Shown here: positions 23,395 to 33,867 of the stretch, piece after piece | How positions within the stretch are numbered: the stretch's first letter is position 1 | Layout of the letters: each line of letters opens with the position of its first letter | Source: Adenophora triphylla var. japonica | Taxonomy: Eukaryota; Streptophyta; Magnoliopsida; Asterales; Campanulaceae | Length of the DNA: 64,000 nucleotides | Direction of reading: 5' to 3' | Assembly (NCBI GenBank): GCA_022495995.1 | Contig: JAFEMH010007438.1 | Coordinates: 1 to 64,000, forward strand | Made by a program: the position numbers and the translations under genes | Notes under the pieces: model-generated | The model's input: the letters and a program-made list of their open reading frames with translations, nothing else | What the model was told of the DNA's origin: nothing | Database searches by the model: none

Positions 23395-23880
23395 GATTGT
23401 TGATGATGTCCAACGAGTCGACCCTGTAAGTGTTGAGGACGCTTGATGTACCCAAACCCTGTAGATGTTGATGATGCCTGATCTATACGAACCTTATAGA
23501 TGTTGATGACGTCCGTTGTACGCGAACCCTGTAGATTTTTTAAGCCGCTCGTTGTACTCGAACCCTGTAGTTGTTGATGATGTCTTTCGTATGCGAACCA
23601 TGTAGATTGTTGATGACGTTTGATGTACTTGAACCCTGTAGATTGTTGATGATGCTCGATGTACTTAAACCCTGTAGTTGTTGATGACACCCGGTGTACC
23701 CGAACCCTATAGATTGTTGGTGACACTCGATGTACTCGAAGTCTGTAGATTGTTGGTGAAGCTCAATATACTCGAACCCTGTAGTTGATTATTCGGCGGA
23801 CCAAATCCTGTAAATGATGATTCGTCAGACCAAATCTTGTAATTGATGATTCGTAGGACTAATTCCTGTAAATGCATGTA
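23395..23880. repeat. Minisatellite of the second Tat relic, ~33-60 bp units
   Basis: About a dozen copies of a unit like CCTGTAGATTGTTGATGAC followed by CTCGATGTACTCGAA. Units differ in the variable part (CGATGTACTT, CGTTGTACTC, CTGATCTATA). It sits in the same relative place as the minisatellites of the first Tat element. Confidence 0.75.
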
Positions 23881-25034
23881 CATGTGCAAATAAAGACTCC
23901 AAGTAGATTTTTTTTTCTTCAGATTTTAGTCATTTAGTTTTGACTTGCGTGGTGGTGCCCTCGTCTGTTTGTGGAATGACCAATTCGATCGATGTTGGTC
24001 ATTTTTGGGTAATGAATTTGTGCATGATCATATGTATGGACGTTTGTATGGGTGTATATTTGAGATTTATGAATATATGTACAGGTTTCTAGGTTTGAAA
24101 CTTGGTTTGACAAGTTGGGACCAAATCAGTTTTTCTGCAGAATTGTTGCTGATCAGTGAGGTTGCCTCATGAGAGATGGCTTGGCTCATACGAGAGCACT
24201 ATACTGTTTTTTGTAGGTTTTTGACGATTAACCTTGTGTAAGAACATCTAGGTCTGCTTCTCCATTTTAGATCTTCAGGTTTTGAGAAAAACCTTTTGAG
24301 TCAAGTCGTATTTTTGAGGGAGAATGCGATGACTATCGATTTGACAACTATTCGGAGACCTCATACTACGTCGCTGGCTCTAAGCATGATTGTCTAAGGA
24401 TATATTCTGCATGAAGCCCCAAGAATAATGTATATTGTAGACGACTTTTTTGAACATGCTTGTGAGGCTATTTGATTTTAAGAAGGCTGAATGACTTCGT
24501 GAACAGGTTTGCGAGGCTCTTCAATTCGAAGAATGCTCTCCATTTGTCTTTGATTTTTTTTATTTGTAACGCACCCTGATTTTCGCCTATACCGCCCTTT
24601 CAGATTTTCAATATATCGGGTATCTTTTTGGCGTTTTTAAACGTATGTTAACTCAAGAGGACTCAGTGGGGAAAATCTCATTGGGGAGAGAAATGATTAT
24701 TTAGATTCTTGATGGGGAGTGATGAATTAAACTTAGGTTTTATTCGAGGGGAGACGGACCCTATTTTTAAAAAAGTTGATCCAAGCATCGACTAATTGGA
24801 GATTGACATTTATGTATTAACTCCTTAGTACGTGAGACTATGAAGTGGAGAAGGTAGCCCCTATTGTAAATTTGCTTGAAGAGTTTGTATGACTAAGAGA
24901 TTGACTTGGGGAAGGAAAGGATGGAAAGCCCCTAACCTCGATGCTTGAATTCAAGAGTGTATGGGAATGGGTAAGAGAAAGCTCCCCAAACTCAAAAAGG
25001 AACGCTACATGGCTCAAGAATTTAGAAAAAATGT

Positions 25035-25675
25035 TTAAACATTAATTTTCGTCGCTGAAATTAATTTATTAATTAACTTTTATTTCAGCGACGGAAATTT
25101 CCGCCGCTATATCAATCAATTTTAATTTTAATTTAATTTAATTTTTATTTTCACCGGCGGATATTTCCGTCGCTGGAATAAAAATTAATTAAAATAAATT
25201 AATTACAGCGACGGAATTTTTCATCGCTAAATTAATTTATTTTAATTAATTTTTATTTTCATGAAAATTTCGTCATTTGGAATAAAAATTAATTAAATTA
25301 AATTAATTTCAGCGGCAGAAATATCCGTCGCTGTAATTAATTTATTTTAATTAATTTTTATTCCAGCGACGGAAATTTCTGTCGCTGAAATTAATTTAAT
25401 TTAATTAATTTTTATTACAGCGACGGAAATTTCCGTCGCTGAAATGAAAATTTAATTAAATTAAATTGATTTAACGGCAGAAATTTCCGTCGCTGATGTC
25501 AGTAAATCACCGACGAAATTAATTCTGTCGGTAAAATCAAAATATACCGGCGGAATTTGAGCCGTCGGAGATCAGCGGCAGGACAATAGCGGCGGACCAC
25601 CGACGGATTTTTTTCGTCGGTGTTTAATTTTAGCGACGGAAATTTTCGTCGCTAAAACCTGTTTTTCTGGTAGTG
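25035..25675. mobile_element. CACTA end fragment, same family as 30758-33081
   Basis: It ends in TTTTTCTGGTAGTG (CACTACCAG on the other strand). It is built of subterminal palindromes such as CGACGGAAATTTCCGTCGC separated by AATTAATTTTA runs. The last ~170 bp closely parallel 32900-33081. No opposite terminus was found, so it is truncated at about 25035. Confidence 0.75.
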
Positions 25676-26404
25676 TTTTACCTTTAGTGAACCCTGCATA
25701 ATCTAGAAATTTCTTGGCGATTTTAAAGAAGAAAGTTAATCACCAATACAACCTAGGGCTAAATATTTTTCTTCGTGGATAATGTGAATTGGTGTTGAAA
25801 GTCTCCTTCTTTTGCATTGGCATTCGAGCTTTATTGTAATAGGAGATGATGTTGAGAGACCTTCTTTGTGTTCATTGTAGTGAGTCGAAGCTCCTTCTTT
25901 CTTGAAGGGAGATGAAATCTTGAGAGTTTTTTTTTTTTGTACTCTCAAAGCTTTTGAATTGAGTAGCCTCACTCTTCTTAGGATTGATGTCGACATTAAC
26001 GCCTTTGCTATTCTTCCTTTATTGATCCTTGACTTTCAGCAGTAGTGATAATTTTTAGCCCTTAGGCCTTCTAATGAAAGCTTTCATTCTCAAACTCGTT
26101 TAGATATTTTTGTTTAAGTTTATGGCTTAAGAATTGACATTCATGAGGTAGAAAAACTTTAGGGAAGTGTATAGAAGTAAAGAACGACTTTCATTGATAA
26201 AGAAATTCAAAACAGACTCCATAGTTCAGTTGACACAAACTAGAAGGAGGGAGGAGATGAACTAGAAAGACAGAAAAACTCTTTTTAGTTCATACTTAAA
26301 AATTTTAAACTAATCTATTTCAAAGGAGAAAGGGAGAGGATAGTTGTAGCTCCAAAGTGATAGGTCTTGATTTCTTCTTGTAGGCTTCATCTTCATGATA
26401 TCTT

Positions 26405-27745
26405 CTAAGGGAGAGGGTTGGTGACCACCTTGGGAAATCCTATTTCTTTCTTTTCAATGAGGTCTTGGATGAGGACCTTCAAATTGTGGCAAGAGTTGGC
26501 GTCGTGGCCGGTGGTGTTGTGGAACTTACAAAAGAGATGATGAGCATGGTTAACACTCACATCTTTTGGAGGACCACCTTTCCTTGTTTTGATCTTTCCT
26601 TCTTCCACGAGGATGTCAATGAGACCTTCTTGAGTAATTCCCTCAAGTTTGTCATAGTGTCTCTTCTTCTTTTCAGGAGGGGAACATCATAATATTTGTC
26701 GGCATTGGGACGACTAAATGCAATAGCATTGACTGAGGCGTCCTTGCTTGTAGTGGTTTTGCTGTAGCAAAAAATACTCTCTTTTTTTGTTCTTGAGGAA
26801 GTCATTAATCCCAATTTCAGATTTATGGAGTTCATTGAAAATAGGAAAGTAGTTATCGACGAGATTTTCTTGAAATTCATCATGGAGGCATTGCAAAAAA
26901 ATGTGGATTTGTTCCATCGGAGTAGGTCTAAATAAATGTGGATTTGTTCCATGGGAATAGGTCTTTTAACAATTTCATTAAGTTTGAGCCTCCACCTCCT
27001 ATCAAAGTTAGCAAATGATTCATTTGAATATTGCTTGGTTTGTTCAAGATCCCTCCTAATAGGACGGTAAATAGAGTTGTCTTCATATATACTGCTTTTA
27101 AAAAACTCAATATGTACTCGACCAATCAAGCATAGTGGGAAGAGGGAGTGACATATACCAATCCCTTGTCGTACCCTCCAAAGTTTGGGGAAAATATTGG
27201 GCCAAAATTGTATTATCAACGCCCATTGGGAGCATAGCCCAATTGTAGGTCTCAACATGAGCTCGAGGACAAGTGCTGTCATTAAACTTGGCTACATAGG
27301 GTGTCCTATACTTATGAGGAAGCATAGAGATGGATTGTTGGAGAGCATTTAGGTCAAATAGAGTGAATGATCCCTTTGGAGCAACAAGGGAAACAAGCTT
27401 CTTCTCGAGATAGTTCATGGTCATATGACTATCCACATTCTTGGTTTCACGAATACTTTCTTTCTTGCTCTTTCGAGTCTTGGAGATGGGTGTCTCATCT
27501 TCGGAGGAGGAGGAGGATGAGGAGGAAGAGTAGTCTCGTCAGCTTTATTTCTTAGCTTCTTGTCTTTCTTAACAAAGCAAAGGATGCCTAGCCGAGGATT
27601 TGTCATTCTTCTTCTTTTGCTCCTTAGCTTCTTTGACTTTCATTGCATGGAGTTCTGCGACTAAGCTTGCTATGTAAGCCGCTTGCTCATTTGAGGAGCA
27701 AAGCCTCGGCATCAATGACATTTTCAGTGTTCGTTTTGCCGGACA
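26405..27745 (-). pseudogene. Gag remnant of the second Tat relic
   Basis: Minus-strand frames contain PYVAKFNDSTCPRAHVETYN and YFPQTLEGTTRDWYMSLP (27107-27436), then FDRRWR (near 26990), and FCKFHNTTGHDANSCHNLK with IQDLIEKKEIGF at the C-terminal zinc-knuckle-like end (26405-26608). This is the standard block order of Tat/Athila Gag. It is spread over several frames, so it is dead. The start is near 27745 (MSGKTNTENVIDAEAL). A short tandem duplication (about 26890-26960) repeats the MEQIHI segment. Confidence 0.75.
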
Positions 27746-27789
27746 TTTTGTTGATATAGTTGCTTTAATATCGAACCTAGATGTGTAGC

Positions 27790-28259
27790 AACTGTGTTAA
27801 ACCATGATCGAGTCCCAACAAGTCGGATGAATGAGGGTTATGAAGGCTTTGAGGTTTTGAACAAACGACACAAATCACACAAACAAAGAAGATGTCTCAA
27901 ACGAGACAAGATCGTCCCGCGCGAGACAACACCACATAACACTTTTGATTTTTAAGTCCTATTCTTGGTTGGACGAAGGTAAATCCGTTGTAGGGTTTCT
28001 GCCCAAGTCCTGGAACAATGGATTTGTCACCCTATAATGTGAGCCCCTTGTATTCCACTCCACAAAATGGACAATTTTGGGCGAAGGTCCCACATTCTCA
28101 TCATAATCCACCATTCAAACCCAAACCTAGCGATCTAGTGATTATTTTAGTTATTTGTAAAACAAAGTTATATGTGATGAACCTTGTGAAATATTATTTT
28201 TGCTTTAGGGACAAACCTTTTTAGGGACATTTCCTTGTTACTTTATATGGTACATTGCA
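27790..28259. other. Non-coding spacer
   Basis: Probably the leader of the second Tat relic. I see no LTR border or gene. Confidence 0.35.
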
Positions 28260-28600
28260 CATAACTTTATTTTGGTCAAATACATAAAATAGTAAGTCAA
28301 ACCACCCGATCAAGATCAATGAGTGTCTCTTTAGATCATGAAGCTTCTCTTTGAGATTTTCGATCTGAAGGGTAAAGGTCGCACCAAACCGTTTGGCCAA
28401 CACTGCCCATGCCTTCGGAGTAGTGTCACTGAAGTTTAAATAGGACTGGTGTCACCATGACCTTGATCTACCCACAAACTAAATTTATGGCCGCCGTCCA
28501 CAATTCATGTTGGGGATTGTCAGACCCATCAGCTAGTTTGGCAGCAGGTGCCTGGGGATCGATAGCGAATAGAATTTTGTGAGTTCGAAGCATGGTTTAG
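28260..28600 (-). pseudogene. Copia Gag (UBN2-like) relic
   Basis: The minus strand encodes AWAVLAKRFGATFTLQIENL and KEKLHDLKRHS (28290-28403). This matches the W..L...FA..S...I..LK..L..L pattern of copia Gag. Upstream frames (28440-28600) carry HELWTAAINL-like text in a shifted frame. No LTRs or pol are nearby. Confidence 0.5.
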
Positions 28601-28641
28601 AATCAGATACTCCAATTAACATAATTGTCCTTAATCAAATA

Positions 28642-28734
28642 CAGTGTTCTAAAAAGCGCTAGGCGGATGCTAGGCGGCGGAGTCGGGCCTAGCGCCTAGG
28701 GGCCGAGAAATTAGACAAAATTTAAATATATTTC

Positions 28735-28785
<51 letters not shown>

Positions 28786-29403
28786 AAAAAATTATTTGTC
28801 AAAAATAACAAAAATTAGCCTTGGCCTGGCCTGGCCTTGGCTCGGCCTTGGCCTTTGCCTTGGCCTTGGCTCGACCGGCCTTGGCCTTGGCTCGGTCGGC
28901 CTTGGCCTTGGCCGTGTGGCCTTGGGAGGTTATCCCACATCGAAAGCAAAACAAAAAAATCAGAGGCATGTGGCTCGGCCGGCCTTGGCCGTGTGGCCTT
29001 GGGAGGTTATCCCACATCGAAAGCAAAACAAAAAAATCAAAGGCATGTGGCTTGGCCGGCCTTGGTTGTGTGGCCTTGGGAGGTTATCCCACATCGAAAG
29101 CAAAACAAAAAAATCAAAGACATATGGCTATATATATGAGAGGCTGAAGCTGTGACAACAAGCAACACTCGCCGTGGCTTTGGACATGGCCGGCCTTGGC
29201 CGTGGCCTTGGAGTTTAACCCGCCTAGACAACTCCTAATGGCGCTTAGACAACGCCTAACGGCGCCTAGTCATGCCTAATGGCGCGCCGCCTAGGCCGCG
29301 TTTTAGAACATTGGTCAAATATGTTTGTCCCCTAATCGCAGGAGTTTAACCCACCTAGACAACGCCTAATGGCGCGTCGCCTAGACCGCGTTTTAGAACA
29401 CTG
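28642..29403. mobile_element. hAT-type MITE with internal tandem repeats
   Basis: Ends CAGTGTTCTAAAA and, at the right, TTTTAGAACACTG are perfect inverted repeats. Flanks are ATCAAATA (28634-28641) and GTCAAATA (29404-29411), seven of eight identical. The interior has a (TA)n run (28741-28783), TTGGCC-rich minisatellite, three 77 bp repeats each with a USE motif, and GCCTAGGCGG-like palindromes. The right end plus flank (GTTTTAGAACA, GGTCAAATATGTTTGTCCC) is duplicated at 29300-29330. Confidence 0.65.
28932..29137 (+). promoter_or_regulatory. Three USE motifs plus TATA, snRNA-type promoter-like
   Basis: ATCCCACATCG occurs exactly at 28932, 29009 and 29086, 77 bp apart. It equals the upstream sequence element (RTCCCACATCG) of plant snRNA genes. 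After the third copy, TATATATAT starts at 29129, 32 bp beyond the USE; USE-TATA spacing of this order is the arrangement of Pol II-type plant snRNA genes. I could not recognise a known snRNA downstream (29155-29230). Confidence 0.5.
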
Positions 29404-31779
29404 GTCAAATATGTTTGTCCCATAATAATCGCATTCGGATTATAAAAGACGGGAAGAGAAGTTGTGGAAGATGTTTGGGAGAGAGAGAGGAAGAGCCAGG
29501 CATTGGAGTCCTATAAATATCAAAGAATTGTGGACATTATAAACCACTTTGAAATCTCAAATCAGAATGATCATTATGTTGAATTTACTATAAAACCATT
29601 TCCCATTTCCCATTTCATATCACTTCAAATTTACATAAAAAAAAAAAAAAAGAAGAACTTTAAATACCAATCAAGACTCATAAACAAAGGAAAATCAAAT
29701 CCCACCAAGAGGACTATGGGGGCGGTAAGATACACAAAGTGAAGTGTAGTATTGTTTCAACACCATCGGTAGTGTGTTGATCCACATGAGGCGAGTTTCA
29801 ACGATGGCATACCCTTTCGCATGCTCGTACTTCCCGGTCCCACCAATCACGGCTACATGTGATTCAACCGAGGCCGTCCGATGAACCCCAAAGAAGCTAA
29901 TAGTGTCATCCACTTCATGATCGCTCCCGTGGAACAACGTTGTCAATGCTAGTGTATGACTACTTCCATCCAGTGAGCTAGCAAGGTAAAACCCCCTGTC
30001 CTTTCCCTAGCGCGGTGATCCTAGCTCATGGGTCTCGGTCAACTCGTTGTCAACGGCCGTGATTGAGCCGAACATGAGTTGTTGGAGGGTAAGGCGGCGG
30101 GCGGTTGGCGGGAGACAAAGGCGAGTTGTTACCGTTATTGGCAACGTTGTTATTACCGTTGTTTTGTAGTACGGTTGAGGTTGGCGAGCCGTTTAAGCCT
30201 ACTAGGAATGGGACATTGTTGTTGTTAACGATGCCGTTGATGTTGTTGATTGGGACCCCACCGTTGATAGGGAATACTTGGTTGGCTTTGGAGAACGGGG
30301 AGACCGTTGGCGTCTCGAGTTGGCTACGATCCCGGCCACTACCCCTGCCCGACGGGTGGGATCCGCTAGGATGTCATGCATGAAGAAGCTTATTGTGGGT
30401 TGTTCCCATCGGCCGTGCCACGTTAGAGCTAGTGGCGACAACGGCGGTGGGTCCCGGCCGTTGATGTGGCTCCGGTGCCACACCGGCGACGGGTGCGGTG
30501 ACAATCTTGGGGACATTAACAATGGGGATCACAATGGCAGAAGGGCCACTACTGCGGCCCCGATGATGGTAAAGGGACCACCACGGGTGGTGTTGCTACA
30601 AATGCCGGTATTTGGCCACTTGGTAATGTGGTGTCAGGGTCCACCACTGGTGCCACATCAGTATCATCTATTGGATCAGTCATATCGAGATGTTCAAGCG
30701 GGAGTGGTGTTTGCGGGCCCGCTTCATCGAGCATACGAGCCGCGGTGGCACATCCGACACTACCAGAAACAGGTCATTTAGCGACGGAATTATCAGCGAC
30801 GGACAGATTCCGTCGCTAAATAGCGGCGGAATATAGGCTTTAGCGTCGGAAAATTTTTGGCGTCAAATTTAGCGACGGAATTTAATTCCGCCGCTAAAAC
30901 GAATATTCCTCGAATATTCGTTTATTTCCGCCGCTAATTTGGCGGTTGATTTACCGACGGAATATTCCGCCGCTAAATCTTTATCAGCGACGGAAATATT
31001 CCGCCGGTGAAAATATATCATTTTTTTATTTTTTTATTTATCAGCGTCGGAAATATTCCGACGGTGAAATTAAAATATTTTTTATTTTTCTTTTTGAAAT
31101 ATTACACCGACGGAATATTTCCGACGGTGAAATTAAATGTTTTTTTTTTTTTTATTAAACACCGACGGAATATTTCCGCCGCTGATAATTTAATATTTTT
31201 TTTATTTATCAGCGACGGAAAATTCCGTTGCTGATAATAAAATGTAATTTTTGTTTATTTTTAGAACTAATTAACAAAATAACAAACTAAAAAACATTAA
31301 AATATCATAAATATTTATGATATTTTTGAAAAAATAAATAAATCATAAATATTTATTAATTTTAATTTTATAATGCCATTATAAGTACCACATTCAGTCA
31401 AGCCAGTTATTCATCCTTGTGAGATCCCGAAAGTTGTGGCGTCATCAGGTTCTTTTTTTTTTGTTTTGAACGAACATTCATGTACGTTTTTGTTTCGACA
31501 AAGAATTTAAATTTTAATTTCGCCACTTATCATTTATTTAGGAAAACAATAAGAAAAACCTTTTTGATTTTAAAGAGATTTGAGGGTTCGGGGGTTAAGT
31601 TATGGAATGGGTAGGTCGAGGAGTATCCAAAATAAAACAAAAACAAGATTAGTCCAAAACAAGGAACTAACCAACTATTAGACAACACTCTGGAGATTAT
31701 TGAATATGTAAATTTATTTATGTACCTTACATTGTGTATATGATTATAATTGTTTGTTTTATTTTTCAGGCTGCATATC

Positions 31780-32215
31780 AAGCCGCCGTTGTTCCCGAAG
31801 GAACGCCTCCCGGCGAGCCCGTCCCTTCGTGCACGATGTTTGGCGGGAGGTCACCTCTCGGGGACATCCAAGGAGAGGAGCCCGAGTGTTAGGGATGGGG
31901 GATTACGGGCGGCAATGCCCGTCGACGTCGACCGGCCGTCGGCGAAATGTAGCCCACCAGCGTTTCATGATCCGAGGGTCGACACTCTGGAGGCTGCGTT
32001 GGAGGAGGAGAAACGCGAGCGGCAAAGCTTGCGGATGCTTTGGCGCTCGTACGCAGATGCAGGAGGAGAACGATCGACGTCATGCGAGATTCGTAGACAA
32101 AGCATGCGAGACTCAAAGACAATTGGCGCCGTTGATGGCTCATCTCGGCCAGGACTCCTGTGGTAATTTCCCGCCTCCCCCGGAGTTGATTGCGGACATT
32201 TTTAGACATTTTTAG
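31780..32215 (+). pseudogene. CACTA-internal ORF remnant with coiled coil
   Basis: After a splice-acceptor-like TTTTTCAG (31763-31770), frame pieces give PAFHDPRVDTLEAALEEEKR, then in another frame QMQEENDRRHARFVDK and ETQRQLAPLMAHLG. The acidic/glutamine-rich helical tail resembles the C-terminus of plant CACTA-associated (Ptta/En/Spm-type) proteins. At least one frameshift separates the pieces near 32030. Confidence 0.4.
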
Positions 32216-32279
32216 ACATTTTTGTATTAATTTATACTTGTTTGTAAACATTTTTGACATTTGGTACCCGCGGAGCCCC

Positions 32280-32376
32280 TCCCCGCCTCTCCCCCGCTCC
32301 ACCCCTCTCCCCCTCCCCCTCCCCCTCTCCCCTCTCCCCCTCCCCCTCTCCCCTCCCCCTCTCCCCCTCCCCTCCC
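32280..32376. repeat. C/T-only tract (CCCCTCCCC)n
   Basis: About 90 bases almost purely C and T in 6-8 bp units. The complementary strand has many GGGG runs. Confidence 0.85.
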
Positions 32377-33205
32377 GAATTGGTACGGTGGTATTTAATT
32401 TTTATTTGGTACGTTGATATTTGAATTTTAGTTTTTATAGTTTTAGTTTTATAAATTGAAATGTTATATCGTGTACAAAAATTTTGGTTTATTGATATTT
32501 TAAATTATTTTTTTAAATTTATTTAATCGCCGACGGAATTTTTCGTCGTCGAAATTAATGCTAAAATTAAAATTAATTAAATAAATTAATTTCAGCGACG
32601 GAATTTCCGCCGCTATAATCATTTAATTTTTATTTAATTTTTAATTTCAATAAGGAAATTTCCGTCGCCGTAATAAAATTTAAATTAAAATTAAATAATT
32701 TCAATGACAGTAAATTCCGCCGCCGAAATAATTTAATTTTAATTTAAATTTTATTACAATGACGGAAATTTCCGCCGAAATTAATTTAATTAAATTAATT
32801 TTTATTACTGACGGAAATTTCCGCCGAAATGAAAATTTAATTAAATTAAATTAATATAGCAGCGGAATTTTCCGTCGCTGAAACCATTAATTCACCGGCG
32901 GAATTAATTTCCGTCGGTAAAAGAAAAAAATAGCGGCGGAAATTGACCCGTCGGAGCACTGCGACGAGCTGGTAGCGGCGGACCACCGACGGAATTTTTC
33001 CGTCGGTGATTTATTTTAGCGACGGAAATATAATTTTAGCGGCGGAAATTTCCGTCGCTAAATGACCTTTTTCTGGTAGTGCGAGGCATAGGGCAAGCAA
33101 CAATAGGTAGATGGTGGTTTTGAGAAGGGTAGAGTTGGAGAGCTTAAGATGGGCCATTTTTAGGGTTGTCAAAAGAGAGATGGATAAAAAGAAAAGGCTG
33201 TAAGG

Positions 33206-33215
33206 TATTTTTATA
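33206..33215 (-). promoter_or_regulatory. TATA box of the dirigent pseudogene
   Basis: The minus strand reads CTATAAAAATACC about 50 bp upstream of the ATG at 33157, a typical short-leader arrangement. Confidence 0.5.
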
Positions 33216-33379
33216 GTCTGGGCAGTGTGTTGTGAGAAGTGGAGCTGATAATATGGAGTTGCTGAATGAATAATCAATCAATTTTGTACATAAATGTGTA
33301 AGTGATTTGGTTTATTGACATGTTTTAGTTGTTCAAATATCAACAACTCTCAGATCGTGTTACTCCCTAGACAACTCTG

Positions 33380-33560
33380 TTACTTTTTTTTTTAAATAAT
33401 AATTGAGTTTTTATTTTTATTGATGATAGATAAAATGTTAATCGGGCTACATCAATTTGCGTATAAATAGGCTAGCAAATGTCATTAACAAGATTCGAAC
33501 TCTCGACCTTCGTTATAAAATCTAATTCGGGGATACCAATAGAAGGTGAGTTTTTTTGAT
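33380..33560 (-). mobile_element. Possible SINE
   Basis: On the minus strand, GGTCGAGAGTTCGAATCTTG (33496-33515) is B-box-like, and the sequence ends in a TTATTTAAAAAAAAAAAGTA tail. The A box is not clear and no target duplication was confirmed. Confidence 0.35.
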
Positions 33561-33867
33561 CTTTGGCAATAAATAGGCCAAATCTTGCCCTTAAGAGCTT
33601 AAATATTTCAGAAATGTCCCTTATGACCTGAGGTTCTTGAGTCTTAACCATTCGGTTACATCAAAGTAGCCATTACGATGTTTTTTTCGATGTATTTTGG
33701 GTACAGGCATGCATGCATGCACGTTCGGACCAACTTCCTGCTCATATCGCTCGTCCATTCTAATCTTAATAATCCATATGCTTACCGGAATATTTGGAAC
33801 TTTTGGACATTTAACACCTTCCGCAATTCTCATTTGTCTCTTGCTTGATCTCGCCCCTCCATCCCAC

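Larger units (their letters stand above)
23100..27780 (-). mobile_element. Second Tat-like Ty3/gypsy relic, pol missing
   Basis: The minus strand holds a Gag remnant (26405-27745). Toward the left, in element order, come a 3' UTR-like region sharing ACCGCCCTTTCAGATTTTCA and TGCCTACGTATCTCTATCGG landmarks with the first element, and a minisatellite at 23395-23880. No protease, reverse transcriptase or integrase motif is visible between 25676 and 26404. A CACTA end fragment interrupts it. LTRs were not identified. Stretches 23890-25030 and 25676-26404 contain no other recognisable feature. Confidence 0.6.
30758..33081. mobile_element. CACTA (En/Spm) element, non-autonomous, 2324 bp
   Basis: Termini CACTACCAGAAACAGGTCAT and (right, reversed) CACTACCAGAAAAAGGTCAT. 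The 3 bp target duplication CGA is present on both sides. Subterminal arrays of palindromes such as GCGACGGAATATTCCGCCGC occupy 30775-31230 and 32520-33060, as expected for transposase-binding repeats. The middle carries only a broken ORF remnant (31780-32215) and a C-rich tract. The element splits the dirigent pseudogene. Confidence 0.9.
29700..33157 (-). pseudogene. Dirigent protein pseudogene (ESB1/DIR10-like), split by a CACTA element
   Basis: The N-terminus is at 33085-33157: MAHLKLSNSTLLKTTIYLLL followed by LALCLA, a signal peptide. The reading frame resumes across the transposon at 30757 with DVATAARMLDEAGPQ and a proline/valine-rich stretch, then NNQLMFGSITAVDN, FYLASSLDGSSHTLALT, ISFFGVHRT and ESHVAVIGGTGKYEHAKGYA, the dirigent domain. 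Damage besides the insertion: an in-frame TAG in place of the GSxLxGKAQG region (near 30010), and a frameshift after GYAIVETR, beyond which PHVDQHTTDGVETIL continues in another frame. Dirigent proteins guide phenoxy-radical coupling in lignin, lignan and Casparian-strip formation. The minus-strand neighbour at 34957-35724 is an intact relative. Confidence 0.85.

Noticed and set aside
26557..27282. 241-aa minus ORF as a separate gene
   Set aside because: It is an out-of-frame reading through the Tat Gag remnant; the recognisable Gag blocks lie in the other frames.
28796..29147. Overlapping Gly/Leu/Trp-rich ORFs in three frames
   Set aside because: All are the TTGGCC minisatellite and 77 bp repeats of the MITE read through.
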